A stretch of DNA of 64,000 nucleotides from an uncultured Pseudomonadota bacterium (GCA_903829815.1 CAIKRR010000076.1:48349-112348); one strand, 5' to 3'; numbered from the stretch's first letter, positions 36,502 to 45,720 are shown. The notes: generated by a model not told the origin, from the letters alone. Made by a program: numbers and translations.

Positions 36502-37499
36502 GAGCCGGGCACCAGACGCGCCCCGGTGTGCGCACCCTCGTCATGGCAGTCGGGCTGTTGGCGAGCACGCTGCTCGCAAGCGGCCTGGAGTGCGCATGGG
36601 CACAGAGCGCCTGGCCCAACCGCCCCATCCGCGTCATCGTCGCCTTTGGTGCAGGCGGCATTGCCGACACCATCGCGCGCTCGGTCGGTCAGCACTTGTC
36701 GAGCAGCCTCGGTCAGCCGGTCATCATCGAGAACCGCCCGGGTGCCGGTGGCACGGTGGGCGCAAACGCGGTGGCGGCCGCCCCAGCGGATGGCTACACC
36801 CTGCTCGCCCACACCACCGCCATCGCGGTCAATGCAGTCGTGTCCCGCCAGGCACCCGACCCGACCACGCAACTGACGCCGATTGCCAACACCGCCAGCG
36901 CCGCCACCATCTTCGTGGTCAATCGGGCCGTGACCGAGCGGACCTTGCTCGAATTCCTGCGTACCACGCGCGGTGGGCGCTTCAGCTATGCCACCGCGGG
37001 CATCGGCACCACCGAACACCTCACCGCCGACTACGTCTTCAAGGCGGCGGGCGGCCTGGACGCCACCCATGTGCCGTTCCAGGGCGGTACCGGACCGGTC
37101 ACCGCAGTTCTCGCGCAGCAGATCGATCTGGCCTCGACCACACTGCCCACCGCAGCCGCGCTGCTGCGCCAGGGTTCGCTGCGCGTGATGGCCGTGGCCG
37201 CGCGCAGTCGCCAGAGCGCGTTACCCGATGTACCGACGCTCGCAGAGGCGGGGCTGCCCGATTTCGACAACAGCTCCTGGGTCGGGTTCTTTGCCCCGGC
37301 CAATCTGCCGGATTCAATCGCACAACGGCTCAACGCGGGCATCGGCGAGGCCATGCGCCAGCCTGATGTCGTCGATCGTCTGGGCACGCTCGGCTTCGAG
37401 ATACGGGGTGGCTCCCAGCCCGCGTTCGCCGCCTTTGTCGTGGGCGAAGTCGCCAAGTGGACGCGCGTGGTGCGCGCCACCGGCTTCACCATGCAGTAA
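36498..37499 (+). CDS. Bug-family periplasmic solute-binding protein
   Basis: A 333-residue exported protein with signal core LVMAVGLLASTLLASGLECA. It has the Bug motifs WPNRPIRVIVAFGAGGIADT and VIIENRPGAGGTVGANAVAA, then LPDVPTLAEAGLPDFDNSSW. GTG 36498 overlaps the stop of the upstream large-subunit gene, so it belongs to the same transcript. That coupling suggests that it binds the molybdenum hydroxylase substrate or a related carboxylate. No TctAB permease is nearby. Confidence 0.88.
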   Translation: MRAGHQTRPGVRTLVMAVGLLASTLLASGLECAWAQSAWPNRPIRVIVAFGAGGIADTIARSVGQHLSSSLGQPVIIENRPGAGGTVGANAVAAAPADGYTLLAHTTAIAVNAVVSRQAPDPTTQLTPIANTASAATIFVVNRAVTERTLLEFLRTTRGGRFSYATAGIGTTEHLTADYVFKAAGGLDATHVPFQGGTGPVTAVLAQQIDLASTTLPTAAALLRQGSLRVMAVAARSRQSALPDVPTLAEAGLPDFDNSSWVGFFAPANLPDSIAQRLNAGIGEAMRQPDVVDRLGTLGFEIRGGSQPAFAAFVVGEVAKWTRVVRATGFTMQ

Positions 37500-37523
37500 G
37501 CACCGGTCGAGGAACCCACCGGC

Positions 37524-38408
37524 ATGACCGTTCGCTTCGATGACATCGGCCTGCGTCTGCGTGCCTTCCGGATCGGCTCGGGCCTGTCAGCTGATGAGAT
37601 CGCGAGACGCCTGGGTATCTCGCGTGCCGCCCTCTACCGCTTCGAGAAGGGTGAACTGGCCAAGATCGAGACGCTCGAGCGGCTCTCCGACCTGCTTGGA
37701 GTCTCGGTGCCGACACTGCTCGGGGTGGGTGTCGAATACATAGGCTCCGCGCTGAGCTACTTCGAGCGGATGCGCCAGATCGAGGAATGCGCCGAGCACA
37801 TCGTGGTACTGGCTGGGCCGATCTCCTGGCTGCTCGCCTCCGATGCCTTCGACGCCACGCTCGGCACGATGCTGCACGAGAGCATTCCGCCATCGCTCGC
37901 CCGCTCGGGCAAGGCGCTGGCCGAAGTCGACGAGATTCTGGCCATCCTCAAGAGTCGCAAGGCCACCTATCGACGCCGTCAGCCCGGCATCGTCAACCTG
38001 ATCTCTGCGGCCGAGATCGAGCGTTTTCTGAAAAACGGGCTGGTGGGCCGCGATGACCTGCCTGAATCCATCCAGCAGCAGCGTCGGGCACTGGCGCGCG
38101 ACGAGTTGACGCACTTCCTGCGCGCGGTCGAAGAGCAGCCGATGGGGGTGCAGATCGGCATCGTGCCCGATACGCTACCCCACGCCAGCTTCCAGATCTT
38201 TCGGCAACCCGATCGCCAGGTGCTGGCTCTGAGCCCGTTCAGACTCGGCTCTCAACCCAATATCCGGGTGGGTGTGGCGATGATCACCTCGGCCCCGGAG
38301 GCACTCGCACTCCATCAGAAGGCGGCCGACGAGATGTGGCAGCGCGCCTGGAAAGGCGCGGCCGCAGCGAAATTCCTGCGCCGATTGCTGGCCGGGCAGG
38401 CATCCTGA
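37524..38408 (+). CDS. XRE-family transcriptional regulator
   Basis: A 294-residue protein with an N-terminal Cro/CI helix-turn-helix: GLRLRAFRIGSGLSADEIAR, RLGISRAALYRFEKGELAKI and ETLERLSDLLGVSVPTLLGV. The C-terminal ~200 residues form an unassigned sensor or dimerisation domain (for example EIERFLKNGLVGRDDLPESI). It follows a Bug gene by 24 bases with GAGGAA before the ATG, so it is probably a pathway-specific regulator of the molybdenum-hydroxylase locus. Regulation of the downstream pyrimidine genes is an alternative, since near-repeats lie just after this gene at 38493-38522. Confidence 0.85.
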   Translation: MTVRFDDIGLRLRAFRIGSGLSADEIARRLGISRAALYRFEKGELAKIETLERLSDLLGVSVPTLLGVGVEYIGSALSYFERMRQIEECAEHIVVLAGPISWLLASDAFDATLGTMLHESIPPSLARSGKALAEVDEILAILKSRKATYRRRQPGIVNLISAAEIERFLKNGLVGRDDLPESIQQQRRALARDELTHFLRAVEEQPMGVQIGIVPDTLPHASFQIFRQPDRQVLALSPFRLGSQPNIRVGVAMITSAPEALALHQKAADEMWQRAWKGAAAAKFLRRLLAGQAS

Positions 38409-38492
38409 GCGAGGCATGCCGAGCACCCGGCGTCCCGAGCTTGCTCCCCGGGCACGCCATGACTCGCGAAGGCGACCGACGGATTATTCTCA

Positions 38493-38522
38493 ATTTTTCG
38501 ACATCGTCTTGATTTTTAGACA
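38493..38522 (+). repeat. Pair of 11-bp direct repeats upstream of the pyrK-like gene
   Basis: ATTTTTCGACA (38493-38503) and ATTTTTAGACA (38512-38522) differ at one base and are 19 bases apart start to start, about two helical turns, in an AT-rich patch of a GC-rich region. This is the layout of a regulator operator, about 25-50 bases before the ATG at 38545. No clear -10/-35 pair was fixed. Confidence 0.45.
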
Positions 38523-38544
38523 GCCCCATGTTTGAATCCAGGCC

Positions 38545-39423
38545 ATGGAAAATACTGCATACGCCTCCTCGCCGGCCATACCCGGCACCTCTGCCGGCCA
38601 GGGCACCGGCAGCTGTTCCAGCGTCTCACTGCCGATCGAGGAAAGTCTCGCGCGCGTGGTCTCTCACGTCTGGGTCAACGATGAATACCGTCACATGATC
38701 GTTGAACCGACTGCACGTGCGCTGGAGGTTCAACCCGGGCAGTTCTTCAACATGCTCTGCCCCTCGCCCGATGAGGGTGAACTGTGGCTGCGTCGACCGC
38801 AGAGCGTTTACCGGATCGACAAGGCCAACGGACGACTCGAATTTCTCTACAAGGTCGTTGGGCGCGGCACGCGGGGTCTGGCCACGCTCACCCCCGGTCA
38901 GGATTTGAACATGGTCGGTCCGCTGGGGGTGGGCTTCAAGGTCGAACCCGGCTGGAAGCATGTGGTGGTGCTCGGACGCGGCGTTGGTCTTGCCACGCTG
39001 GGACCCATTTCACAACTCGCCCGCGCCAACGGCATTGGCGTCACCGCCATCCTCAGCGCCCGCACCGCCGAACTGGCGATGGGCGCCGACCTGTTCAGCC
39101 AGGCCGGCGACGTGATCAAGGTGCTCGATGCCGATGGCACGAGTTCGGTGGACAACGTGCGCGCCATTCTCGAGCGGCTGATCGTCGCGGGTCGCGCCGA
39201 TGCCTTCTTCACCTGCGGCTCCAACCGCCTGCTCGCGGTGATGAAGGAACTGGGCGCGCAGCACGACATTCCGGGGCAGGCGGCGATGGAACAGGTGATG
39301 GCCTGTGGTCTGGGGCCCTGCTACATCTGCGTGCGAACCTTCAACGTGAACGGCCGGCAAGAACTGAAACGCGTCTGCGTCGAGGGTCCGGTGTTCGATA
39401 TCCAGGAGTGCCTCGGATGGTAG
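38545..39423 (+). CDS. Dihydroorotate dehydrogenase B electron-transfer subunit (PyrK-like)
   Basis: A 292-residue FAD/[2Fe-2S] protein. It has the ferredoxin-reductase FAD region (VQPGQFFNMLCPSPDEGELW, LRRPQSVYRIDKANGRLEFL) and the nucleotide part (HVVVLGRGVGLATLGPISQL). The C-terminal 2Fe-2S cysteines are in MACGLGPCYICVRTFNVNGR with a further Cys in KRVCVEGPVF. PyrK passes electrons from the class 1B dihydroorotate dehydrogenase to NAD+. It overlaps the next gene by 7 bases. The first ~30 residues are Ser/Gly-rich and probably disordered. Class 1B systems are typical of Firmicutes, and are unusual next to a class 2 enzyme. Confidence 0.82.
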   Translation: MENTAYASSPAIPGTSAGQGTGSCSSVSLPIEESLARVVSHVWVNDEYRHMIVEPTARALEVQPGQFFNMLCPSPDEGELWLRRPQSVYRIDKANGRLEFLYKVVGRGTRGLATLTPGQDLNMVGPLGVGFKVEPGWKHVVVLGRGVGLATLGPISQLARANGIGVTAILSARTAELAMGADLFSQAGDVIKVLDADGTSSVDNVRAILERLIVAGRADAFFTCGSNRLLAVMKELGAQHDIPGQAAMEQVMACGLGPCYICVRTFNVNGRQELKRVCVEGPVFDIQECLGW

Positions 39424-40364
39424 ACCTGCGCGTCAAGCTGGCCGGACTCGATCTTGCCAACCCGATCATGCACGGCTCGGGCACCTTCTCGACCGAGGTC
39501 GGGCAGATCATCGACATCAACCGTCTGGGGGCCATGGTTGCAAAGACCGTGTCACGCAACTTCCGCAGCGGCAACCCGCCCCCTCGCGTCGCCGAAGTCG
39601 AGGGCGGCATGATCAACTCGATCGGGCTGCCGACCAAAGGGTTGGGCTACTTCCTCGAAACGCAACTGGGCGAGTATCGGCACTTCAGTCCGCCACTCAT
39701 CTGCAGCATCTCGGCTGAGACGGCCGAAGACTTCGCCGACATGGCATCCGACGTGAGCGTGCCCGGCGTCCATGCGATCGAACTCAACATATCTTGCCCG
39801 ACCCGCAAACCAGGCGGTGGCAACTTCGCGCTGAACGAGGATCACACCCACAAGGTCGTGGCGATGTGCCGGGCACGGACCGAAAAGCCGATCATCGCCA
39901 AGCTCTCGCCCAACGCGGGCGACGTGGTCGGCGTGGCCGAAGCGGCCGAGGCGGGTGGCGCCAACGCACTCACCGTAGCCAACACACTCCTGGGTCTGAA
40001 GATCGACGTCAATCGTCGCCGGCCAGCCATCGGGCAGAAGCTCGGTGGTCTGTCGGGTCCGGGTATCAAGCCGATCATCATGCGCATGGTCTACCAGTGT
40101 TCGAAGGCGGTGAAGATTCCGGTCATCGGCGTGGGCGGCATCACCAAGGTTGAAGATGTGGTCGAGTACATGCTCGCCGGGGCAACCGCGGTTCAGGTGG
40201 GGTATGCCACCTTCCGCAACCCGACGGTGGTCATCGCCCTCATCGAGGGACTCGAGCGCTGGTGTCAGCAAAACGGCGTTGCACGCGTGGCCGACCTCAC
40301 TGGCGCCATGATCGACGAGGCACCGCTTGATACCTACGTCGCCGCCAGCGCGGCGATCGCCTGA
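39417..40364 (+). CDS. pyrD: Dihydroorotate dehydrogenase, class 1B catalytic subunit
   Basis: A 315-residue FMN enzyme. Its start MVDLRVKLAGLDLANPIMHG, the FMN/orotate segment NISCPTRKPGGGNFALN with the class 1 catalytic Cys, and PVIGVGGITKVEDVVEYMLA match the PyrDB family. It oxidises dihydroorotate to orotate, passing electrons to the PyrK-like partner. ATG 39417 has AGGAG upstream and overlaps pyrK by 7 bases, so the two subunits are co-translated. The long frame to 38784 is an overlapping shadow. A class 2 enzyme is encoded at 42504. A related but different substrate cannot be excluded. Confidence 0.85.
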   Translation: MVDLRVKLAGLDLANPIMHGSGTFSTEVGQIIDINRLGAMVAKTVSRNFRSGNPPPRVAEVEGGMINSIGLPTKGLGYFLETQLGEYRHFSPPLICSISAETAEDFADMASDVSVPGVHAIELNISCPTRKPGGGNFALNEDHTHKVVAMCRARTEKPIIAKLSPNAGDVVGVAEAAEAGGANALTVANTLLGLKIDVNRRRPAIGQKLGGLSGPGIKPIIMRMVYQCSKAVKIPVIGVGGITKVEDVVEYMLAGATAVQVGYATFRNPTVVIALIEGLERWCQQNGVARVADLTGAMIDEAPLDTYVAASAAIA

Positions 40365-40392
40365 CCCTGCTGCGGGCTCTCTCCACCAACCG

Positions 40393-40407
40393 GATTCCAC
40401 TAGAATC
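40393..40407 (+). promoter_or_regulatory. Palindrome over a possible pyrE -10 element
   Basis: GATTC-CACTA-GAATC is a perfect inverted repeat that covers TAGAAT (40401-40406), a good -10-like hexamer, about 50 bases before pyrE. A second GATTCC copy lies at 40416-40421. No clear -35 was seen, so promoter function is tentative. Confidence 0.35.
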
Positions 40408-40455
40408 GGGTGACCGATTCCGTCCACCTGCACCAACCTTCGAGAGCGCTTCACG

Positions 40456-41160
40456 ATGACGCTTGCCGCTGGCTTTCCCGATCGCAAGGTCATTGCCGAA
40501 CTCACTGCCAAGATGCTGCTCGAAGTCGAGGCAGTGCGGTTCAGCGACGACAAACCCTTCATCTTCACCTCGGGGCTTGCAAGCCCGGTGTACACCGACT
40601 GCCGCCGACTCATCTCCTTTCCACGGGTGCGCCAGACCCTGATGGAGTTCGGCACCGCCACCATGCAGCGTGAAGTGGGGTTCGAGCAGTTCGACGCAGT
40701 GGCCGGCGGCGAAACCGCCGGCATCCCCTACGCTGCCTGGATGGCCGACCGTCTCGGCCTGCCGATGCAATACGTGCGCAAGAAGCCAAAGGGCTTCGGC
40801 CACAACGCGCAGATCGAGGGCCACCTGACACCGGGCCAGCGCACGCTGCTGGTCGAAGACCTCGCCACCGATGGCGGCAGCAAGGTCGGGTTCTGCCGTG
40901 CGCTGCGCGAGGCCGGCGCGAAGGTCGACCATGTGTTCGTGGTGTTCTACTACGACATCTTTCCCGATGGGGCACGCCTGATGAAGGAAATGGGCGTCAC
41001 CATGCACTGGCTTGCCACCTGGTGGGACGTACTCGAGTACGCTCGCGCGAAGGCCTTGTTCTCGGAGTCGACCCTGTCGGAAGCCGAGCAGTTCATGCGC
41101 GACCCGCGTGGCTGGTCGAAAGCCCATGGCGGCACCGCTGGCGCACTGGGCGATGCCTGA
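40456..41160 (+). CDS. pyrE: Orotate phosphoribosyltransferase
   Basis: A 234-residue enzyme converting orotate plus PRPP to OMP, the step after dihydroorotate dehydrogenase. The PRPP-binding motif is [20 protein letters not shown], and the N-terminal [18 protein letters not shown] is the family hood region. The Lys-rich [11 protein letters not shown] segment carries catalytic lysines of the flexible loop. It sits immediately between the two dihydroorotate dehydrogenase genes, so the cluster encodes consecutive pyrimidine steps. Its C-terminus overlaps the amidase start by 8 bases. Confidence 0.92.
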   Translation: MTLAAGFPDRKVIAELTAKMLLEVEAVRFSDDKPFIFTSGLASPVYTDCRRLISFPRVRQTLMEFGTATMQREVGFEQFDAVAGGETAGIPYAAWMADRLGLPMQYVRKKPKGFGHNAQIEGHLTPGQRTLLVEDLATDGGSKVGFCRALREAGAKVDHVFVVFYYDIFPDGARLMKEMGVTMHWLATWWDVLEYARAKALFSESTLSEAEQFMRDPRGWSKAHGGTAGALGDA

Positions 41161-42451
41161 GCCGGGTGCGGCAGAACTGGCGCGCGCGATTGCCGGCGGC
41201 AGGATCGATGCCCGCGCCCTGGTGCGCCAGTGTCTGGATCGATACGAGGCGCAGGAAGCCGACATCCATGCCTGGGCCTGGTTCGACCCCGACCACGCCC
41301 TGGCACAGGCAAGGGCGCTAGACCAAGGACCGCACCGCGGCCCGCTTCATGGCATTCCGGTCGGCGTGAAAGACGTGCTCGACACCTTCGACATGCCTAC
41401 TGCCATGGGTTCGCCGATTTACGCGGGGCACCGCCCGCCGATGGATGCCGCCTGCGTTGCCCTTGCTCGAGCCGCCGGCGCACTTGTGCTGGGCAAGACC
41501 GTGACCGCCGAATTTGCCGGCAGCGCCCCTGGGGCGACCGTGAACCCGCACGACATGAGACGCACCCCCGGCGGCTCATCGAGCGGCTCGGCGGCCGCCG
41601 TTGCCACCGGGATGGTGCCGTTGGCCTTTGGCACCCAGACCGGCGGCTCGGTCTTGCGACCGGCAGCCTTTTGCGGCGTCACCGGCTTCAAGCCGAGCTT
41701 CGGACGCTGGAATCGCGCCGGCGTGAAACCCTATGCCGACAGCCTCGATACGGTCGGGGCAATCGCGCCGGCGCTCGAAGACATCGAACTGCTTGACGCC
41801 GTGATGGTCGGCAGGCCAGCGACACTGGCGCACGACCGCGACGTGGTGAAGACGCTGACGCCACCGCGCATCGGGCTGTGCCGCACCCACCTGTGGGATC
41901 TGGCGGCCCCCGAGACGACTGCCGCCATCGAGGATGCATCCATGCGGCTGAGCGCAGCCGGCGCGCAGGTGGCCGAGCTTGAATGGCCGGCCGGGTTTGC
42001 CGACATCACCTACTGGCGTCCCTTTATCGCCAGCCGCGAACGTGCCCTCGCCATGACCGACGAATGGCAGCGTCATCGCGCCCGGCTGAGCGCCCTGCTG
42101 CAACGCGGCATCGAGCACGGTCTGGCGGTGAGCAGCACCGATTACGCGGCTGCGCTCAGGTTCACCCTCGAGCAGCGTGTGCGTGCCGCCGCGCTGTTCG
42201 AGCACTTTGACGTGCTGCTCACCCCTTGCACCACGGGCATTGCACCGCTCGGACTTGAATCCACTGGCGACCCGCGCTTTCAGGAACTCTGGACGCTGCT
42301 CCACTTGCCAGCGCTCAGCCTGCCGACCCATCAAGGGCCGGCTGCGATGCCGGTTGCGATACAGTTGGTCGGCCCGCGCGGCGGCGATGAACGACTGATT
42401 GCCATGGCGAGGTGGGTGTCTCACCAGTTGGGCCACTGGCAACACCGATGA
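41153..42451 (+). CDS. Amidase-signature family protein
   Basis: A 432-residue amidase. The catalytic Ser-cisSer-Lys triad is visible: Lys in [20 protein letters not shown], and the serines in [37 protein letters not shown] is the conserved strand-loop following. Such enzymes hydrolyse amides (ureido or carboxamide groups) or act on tRNA; sequence alone does not fix the substrate. ATG 41153 overlaps the pyrE stop. Being inside a pyrimidine cluster, it may act on a carbamoyl or ureido compound, but that is inference. Confidence 0.85.
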   Translation: MPEPGAAELARAIAGGRIDARALVRQCLDRYEAQEADIHAWAWFDPDHALAQARALDQGPHRGPLHGIPVGVKDVLDTFDMPTAMGSPIYAGHRPPMDAACVALARAAGALVLGKTVTAEFAGSAPGATVNPHDMRRTPGGSSSGSAAAVATGMVPLAFGTQTGGSVLRPAAFCGVTGFKPSFGRWNRAGVKPYADSLDTVGAIAPALEDIELLDAVMVGRPATLAHDRDVVKTLTPPRIGLCRTHLWDLAAPETTAAIEDASMRLSAAGAQVAELEWPAGFADITYWRPFIASRERALAMTDEWQRHRARLSALLQRGIEHGLAVSSTDYAAALRFTLEQRVRAAALFEHFDVLLTPCTTGIAPLGLESTGDPRFQELWTLLHLPALSLPTHQGPAAMPVAIQLVGPRGGDERLIAMARWVSHQLGHWQHR

Positions 42452-42503
42452 ACCCGCATGATCGGCGCCACTGCGCCAAACGGCTCTCTGCAAGGACCTG
42501 ACC

Positions 42504-43589
42504 ATGAATGTCTATCCATTGTTGCGTCCCCTGATCGAACATGTCGATGCCGAGGTCGCGCACGGCCTGGCGATCAAGGCTCTGTCGACGGGTCTGGTCG
42601 AGGCATGCGCCTCGCGCAGCCGATCTGTCGATGATCCTGTCCTGGCCACCCGCGTCTGGGGGCTGGACTTTCCCAATCCGGTCGGCATGGCCGCTGGCTT
42701 CGACAAGCATGCCGAGGTGTGCGATGCGATGCTGGCACTGGGCTTCGGCTTTACCGAAGCCGGCACCGTCACGCCACTCGCGCAACCGGGCCAGGCCAAG
42801 CCGCGCCTGTTCCGGCTCACCGAAGACGGGGCCGTCATCAACCGCTTCGGCTTCAACAGTCAGGGCATCGAAGCCTTCGCGCAACGCCTCGAGCGGCGTT
42901 CCCGGCAGGGCATCGTCGGCGCCAATGTGGGCAAGAACAAGTCGAGCGAGGATGCCACCGCCGACTATGTGGCCTGTATCGAACGGGTTGCCCGGCTGTG
43001 CGACTATCTGGTGGTGAACATCTCATCGCCCAACACGCCCGGACTGCGCGCGCTCCAGGCGCGCTCTCAGATCACTGAACTGCTCGAGCGCTCGATGGAG
43101 GCGCGGGCGCGTGCCTGCGGCAACGATATCCGGTTGCCACCGATGATCGTGAAGATTGCACCCGATCTGGATGATCAGGCGCTCGATGACATCGCTCAGG
43201 CCGCGGTTGCCACCGGCATCGATGGCCTCACGGTCTGCAACACCACGATTGCGCGGCCACCGATGACAAGCCGCCACCGCAACGAACCCGGCGGGCTCTC
43301 AGGGCGTCCGATTGCAGCCCAGGCGCTGGCCTGCCTGCACCGGATGTATCAGCTCACCGGTGGACGCATGCCCCTCATCGGCAGTGGTGGTATCGACAGC
43401 GGCGCAGAAGCCTACGCACGCATTCGCGCCGGTGCCTCACTCATCCAGTTCTACTCGGCAATGGTCTTCCATGGGCCAGGCCTGGTGAAGACGATCAAGC
43501 ACGATCTGGCTGCCTGCCTGCGTGCCGATGGGTTCAAGTCGGTCTGCGAAGCGGTGGGTGCGGCGCACCGACCCGCCGGGCGAGCCTAG
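42504..43589 (+). CDS. pyrD: Dihydroorotate dehydrogenase, class 2 (quinone-linked)
   Basis: A 361-residue membrane-associated enzyme. It has GLDFPNPVGMAAGFDKHAEV, NRFGFNSQGIEAFAQRL, and NISSPNTPGLRALQARSQIT, where the class 2 catalytic Ser replaces the Cys of class 1B. The N-terminal helices (MNVYPLLRPLIEHVDAEVAH) bind the membrane and quinone. GGIDSGAEAYARIRAGASLI closes the FMN phosphate site. It gives the respiratory-linked alternative to the class 1B enzyme at 39417. Both being intact in one cluster is unusual. Confidence 0.93.
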   Translation: MNVYPLLRPLIEHVDAEVAHGLAIKALSTGLVEACASRSRSVDDPVLATRVWGLDFPNPVGMAAGFDKHAEVCDAMLALGFGFTEAGTVTPLAQPGQAKPRLFRLTEDGAVINRFGFNSQGIEAFAQRLERRSRQGIVGANVGKNKSSEDATADYVACIERVARLCDYLVVNISSPNTPGLRALQARSQITELLERSMEARARACGNDIRLPPMIVKIAPDLDDQALDDIAQAAVATGIDGLTVCNTTIARPPMTSRHRNEPGGLSGRPIAAQALACLHRMYQLTGGRMPLIGSGGIDSGAEAYARIRAGASLIQFYSAMVFHGPGLVKTIKHDLAACLRADGFKSVCEAVGAAHRPAGRA

Positions 43590-43592
43590 ACC

Positions 43593-44627
43593 GTGCGCCG
43601 CGCCTGGCTTGAGGTCGTGTACGGTACGGGCCACCGCCGCATCGCCGGCCTGCGTTCGGGGCTCTTTCTGGTGCTGGGTTGCGGCATCCTGTCAGGACTG
43701 ATCGCAAGTCCGAGAGCCCTGGCACAAGCTGCCTGGCCGCAGCACGCCGTGCGCATCGTCGTGCCCTACCCGCCCGGTGGCGTCACCGATCTGGTGATCC
43801 GGCAGCTCTCGCCGCTCCTCTCGGAGCGTCTCGGGCAGCCGGTGCTGATCGACAACCGTGCCGGTGCAGCCGGCGTCACCGGCACGGTCTCCGTAGCGCG
43901 TGCTGCGCCCGATGGGTACACGCTGCTGGTCACGTTCGACAACTTCAGCAACAACCCCTATCTCTTTCGCAACGCGGGCTATGAGGCGGTGCGCGACTTT
44001 GCCCCCATCGCACTCCTGATGCGCAGCCCGCAGGTGCTGATCGTTCCGCCACGTCCGGGTGGCCCCCGGACACTGGCCGAATTCGTCGAGCAGGCGAAGT
44101 CGCGCGGTGAAGGCCTTCATTACGCCAGTGCCGGCGCTGGTTCGTCGGGACACCTGACCGGTGAACTCTTTCGAACGGCAACCGGTGCCGATCTGATTCC
44201 GGTGCATTACAAGGGCGGTGGGCCTGCCATCAACGACATGCTCGGTGGCCAGGTCGACGCCATGTTCACGCCGATCGGCCTCGCCGGCCAGCATGTGAAG
44301 AGCGGTCGGCTCATTGCACTGGCGGTCACCTCGGCGCAGCGTTCGAGCCAATTGCCCGACGTTCCTGCCGTTGCCGAGCGCTATCCAGGTTTTGAAGCGC
44401 AGGCCTGGGTCGGGCTGCTCGCCCCAGCGCAGACACCACGTGCGGTGATCGAGAGGCTCAACGCCGAAGTGAACATCGCACTTGCGCGACCGGAAGTGCG
44501 CGAGAAGTTTGCCTCGCAGGGCTATGAAGCGGTTGGCGGCACCGCCGAGAGCTTCGGTGACTGGGTGCGCGTTGAAGCAGCCCGGTGGGGCGCACTCATC
44601 CGCAACCGCAACATCACGCTGGACTGA
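43593..44627 (+). CDS. Bug-family periplasmic solute-binding protein
   Basis: A 344-residue exported protein beginning at GTG 43593, four bases after the class 2 pyrD stop. The signal core is SGLFLVLGCGILSGLIASPR. It shows VRIVVPYPPGGVTDLVIRQL and VLIDNRAGAAGVTGTVSVAR, plus LPDVPAVAERYPGFEAQAWV, all Bug signatures. It is one of four orphan Bug genes here. Ligand unknown; its tight spacing to pyrD suggests cotranscription with the pyrimidine cluster but not necessarily a functional link. Confidence 0.87.
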   Translation: MRRAWLEVVYGTGHRRIAGLRSGLFLVLGCGILSGLIASPRALAQAAWPQHAVRIVVPYPPGGVTDLVIRQLSPLLSERLGQPVLIDNRAGAAGVTGTVSVARAAPDGYTLLVTFDNFSNNPYLFRNAGYEAVRDFAPIALLMRSPQVLIVPPRPGGPRTLAEFVEQAKSRGEGLHYASAGAGSSGHLTGELFRTATGADLIPVHYKGGGPAINDMLGGQVDAMFTPIGLAGQHVKSGRLIALAVTSAQRSSQLPDVPAVAERYPGFEAQAWVGLLAPAQTPRAVIERLNAEVNIALARPEVREKFASQGYEAVGGTAESFGDWVRVEAARWGALIRNRNITLD

Positions 44628-44631
44628 GCGA

Positions 44632-45603
44632 CTATTCCGCGCGCGCGCCGGTTCGCTTGACGACGTCGCCCCAGCGGGCCATCTCGAGCTTGATGAATTC
44701 GGCAAACTGCGCCGGCGTCGAGCCCACCGCAACCGTGCCATCAGCAGCGAAATGCTCGAGCAGCGTCGGACTGCTGGCTGCGCGTCCTGCCTCGGCAGCC
44801 AGTTTCTGGATAATGCTCTGCGGCACCTTGATCGGGGCAATGAGGCCATACCACTGCGACGTCTCGAAGCCAGGGAAGCCCTGTTCGGCCACGGTACCGA
44901 CCTGAGGCAGCACGGCAAGCCGCTGCGGGGCGCCGACCGCGAGCGCCCGCAACTTGCCCGAGCGAATGTGCGGGAGCAGCGGACCCGCACCGGCCGAGGT
45001 GGCCTGCGTCTGTCCGGCAAGCAGATCGGTCAGCTGGGGCCCGGTTCCCTTGTAGGGCACATGCACCACATCGATCTTCGCCATCATCTTCAGGTATTCG
45101 AAGGCCAGGTGCCCGGCACTGCCATTACCTGCCGACCCGTAGTAGATGCGCCCCGGTTCACGCTGGGCAGCCGCGATGAATTCCCGCAGATCGCGGGCCG
45201 GAAACGAGGCGTTGACTGCGTAGAGCGTAGCGACCTTGCCCAGGAGACTGATCGGTGCAAAGTCGGCGATCGGATCATAGGGAAGCTTGCTGAACATCCA
45301 CGGGTTCATCGCCAGCGTGCCCACATGCCCGAGGATGAGGGTGTACCCGTCGGGCTCTGCGCGTGCCACATCCTGCATCGCGACATTGCCCGCGCCGCCC
45401 GGTCGGTTCTCGATCACGAGCTGCTGGCCGAGGCCGCGCGACATCTCCATCACGAATGCCCGCGCAACGATTTCAGAACTGCCACCGGGCGCAAAGGGCA
45501 CGACCACTCGTATCGGTCGAGTCGGGTAGCCCTGCGCCCCCGCAACAGACGAAATCAGGGCCGTGAGCACGATAGCGAGCATCGCTCGGCAATGCTGGAA
45601 CAT
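44632..45603 (-). CDS. Bug-family periplasmic solute-binding protein
   Basis: A 323-residue exported protein. The signal peptide is compact (MFQHCRAMLAIVLTALISSV). It has YPTRPIRVVVPFAPGGSSEI and QLVIENRPGGAGNVAMQDVA, then LPQVGTVAEQGFPGFETSQW. GAGGAGA before ATG 45603 settles the start against an open frame to 45702. It is convergent with the Bug gene at 43593 and divergent from gentisate dioxygenase at 45785, so it may bind a gentisate-related aromatic acid; this is inferred from position. Confidence 0.88.
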   Translation of the reverse strand: MFQHCRAMLAIVLTALISSVAGAQGYPTRPIRVVVPFAPGGSSEIVARAFVMEMSRGLGQQLVIENRPGGAGNVAMQDVARAEPDGYTLILGHVGTLAMNPWMFSKLPYDPIADFAPISLLGKVATLYAVNASFPARDLREFIAAAQREPGRIYYGSAGNGSAGHLAFEYLKMMAKIDVVHVPYKGTGPQLTDLLAGQTQATSAGAGPLLPHIRSGKLRALAVGAPQRLAVLPQVGTVAEQGFPGFETSQWYGLIAPIKVPQSIIQKLAAEAGRAASSPTLLEHFAADGTVAVGSTPAQFAEFIKLEMARWGDVVKRTGARAE

Positions 45604-45706
45604 GGGGGTCTCCTCGCGCGAGCGGCAGGCAACTCGACGGGTTGTCTCGCTCAAAACCTGCATGGCTGGATCATACCAATCCCCTCCCCTTCTCCCGCGC
45701 ATGGAA

Positions 45707-45720
45707 AAGCGCGCGCGCTT
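45707..45720. promoter_or_regulatory. 14-bp perfect palindrome between divergent Bug and gentisate dioxygenase genes
   Basis: AAGCGCGCGCGCTT is self-complementary and lies in the 181-base divergent intergenic region. It may be an operator, but alternating GC palindromes also arise by composition in this genome. Confidence 0.3.

Noticed and set aside
39417..39423. Possible frameshift between pyrK-like and class 1B pyrD genes
   Set aside because: The long continuous frame at 38784 suggested one, but pyrK has its own stop at 39421-39423 and pyrD has its own AGGAG and ATG at 39417, a normal short overlap.
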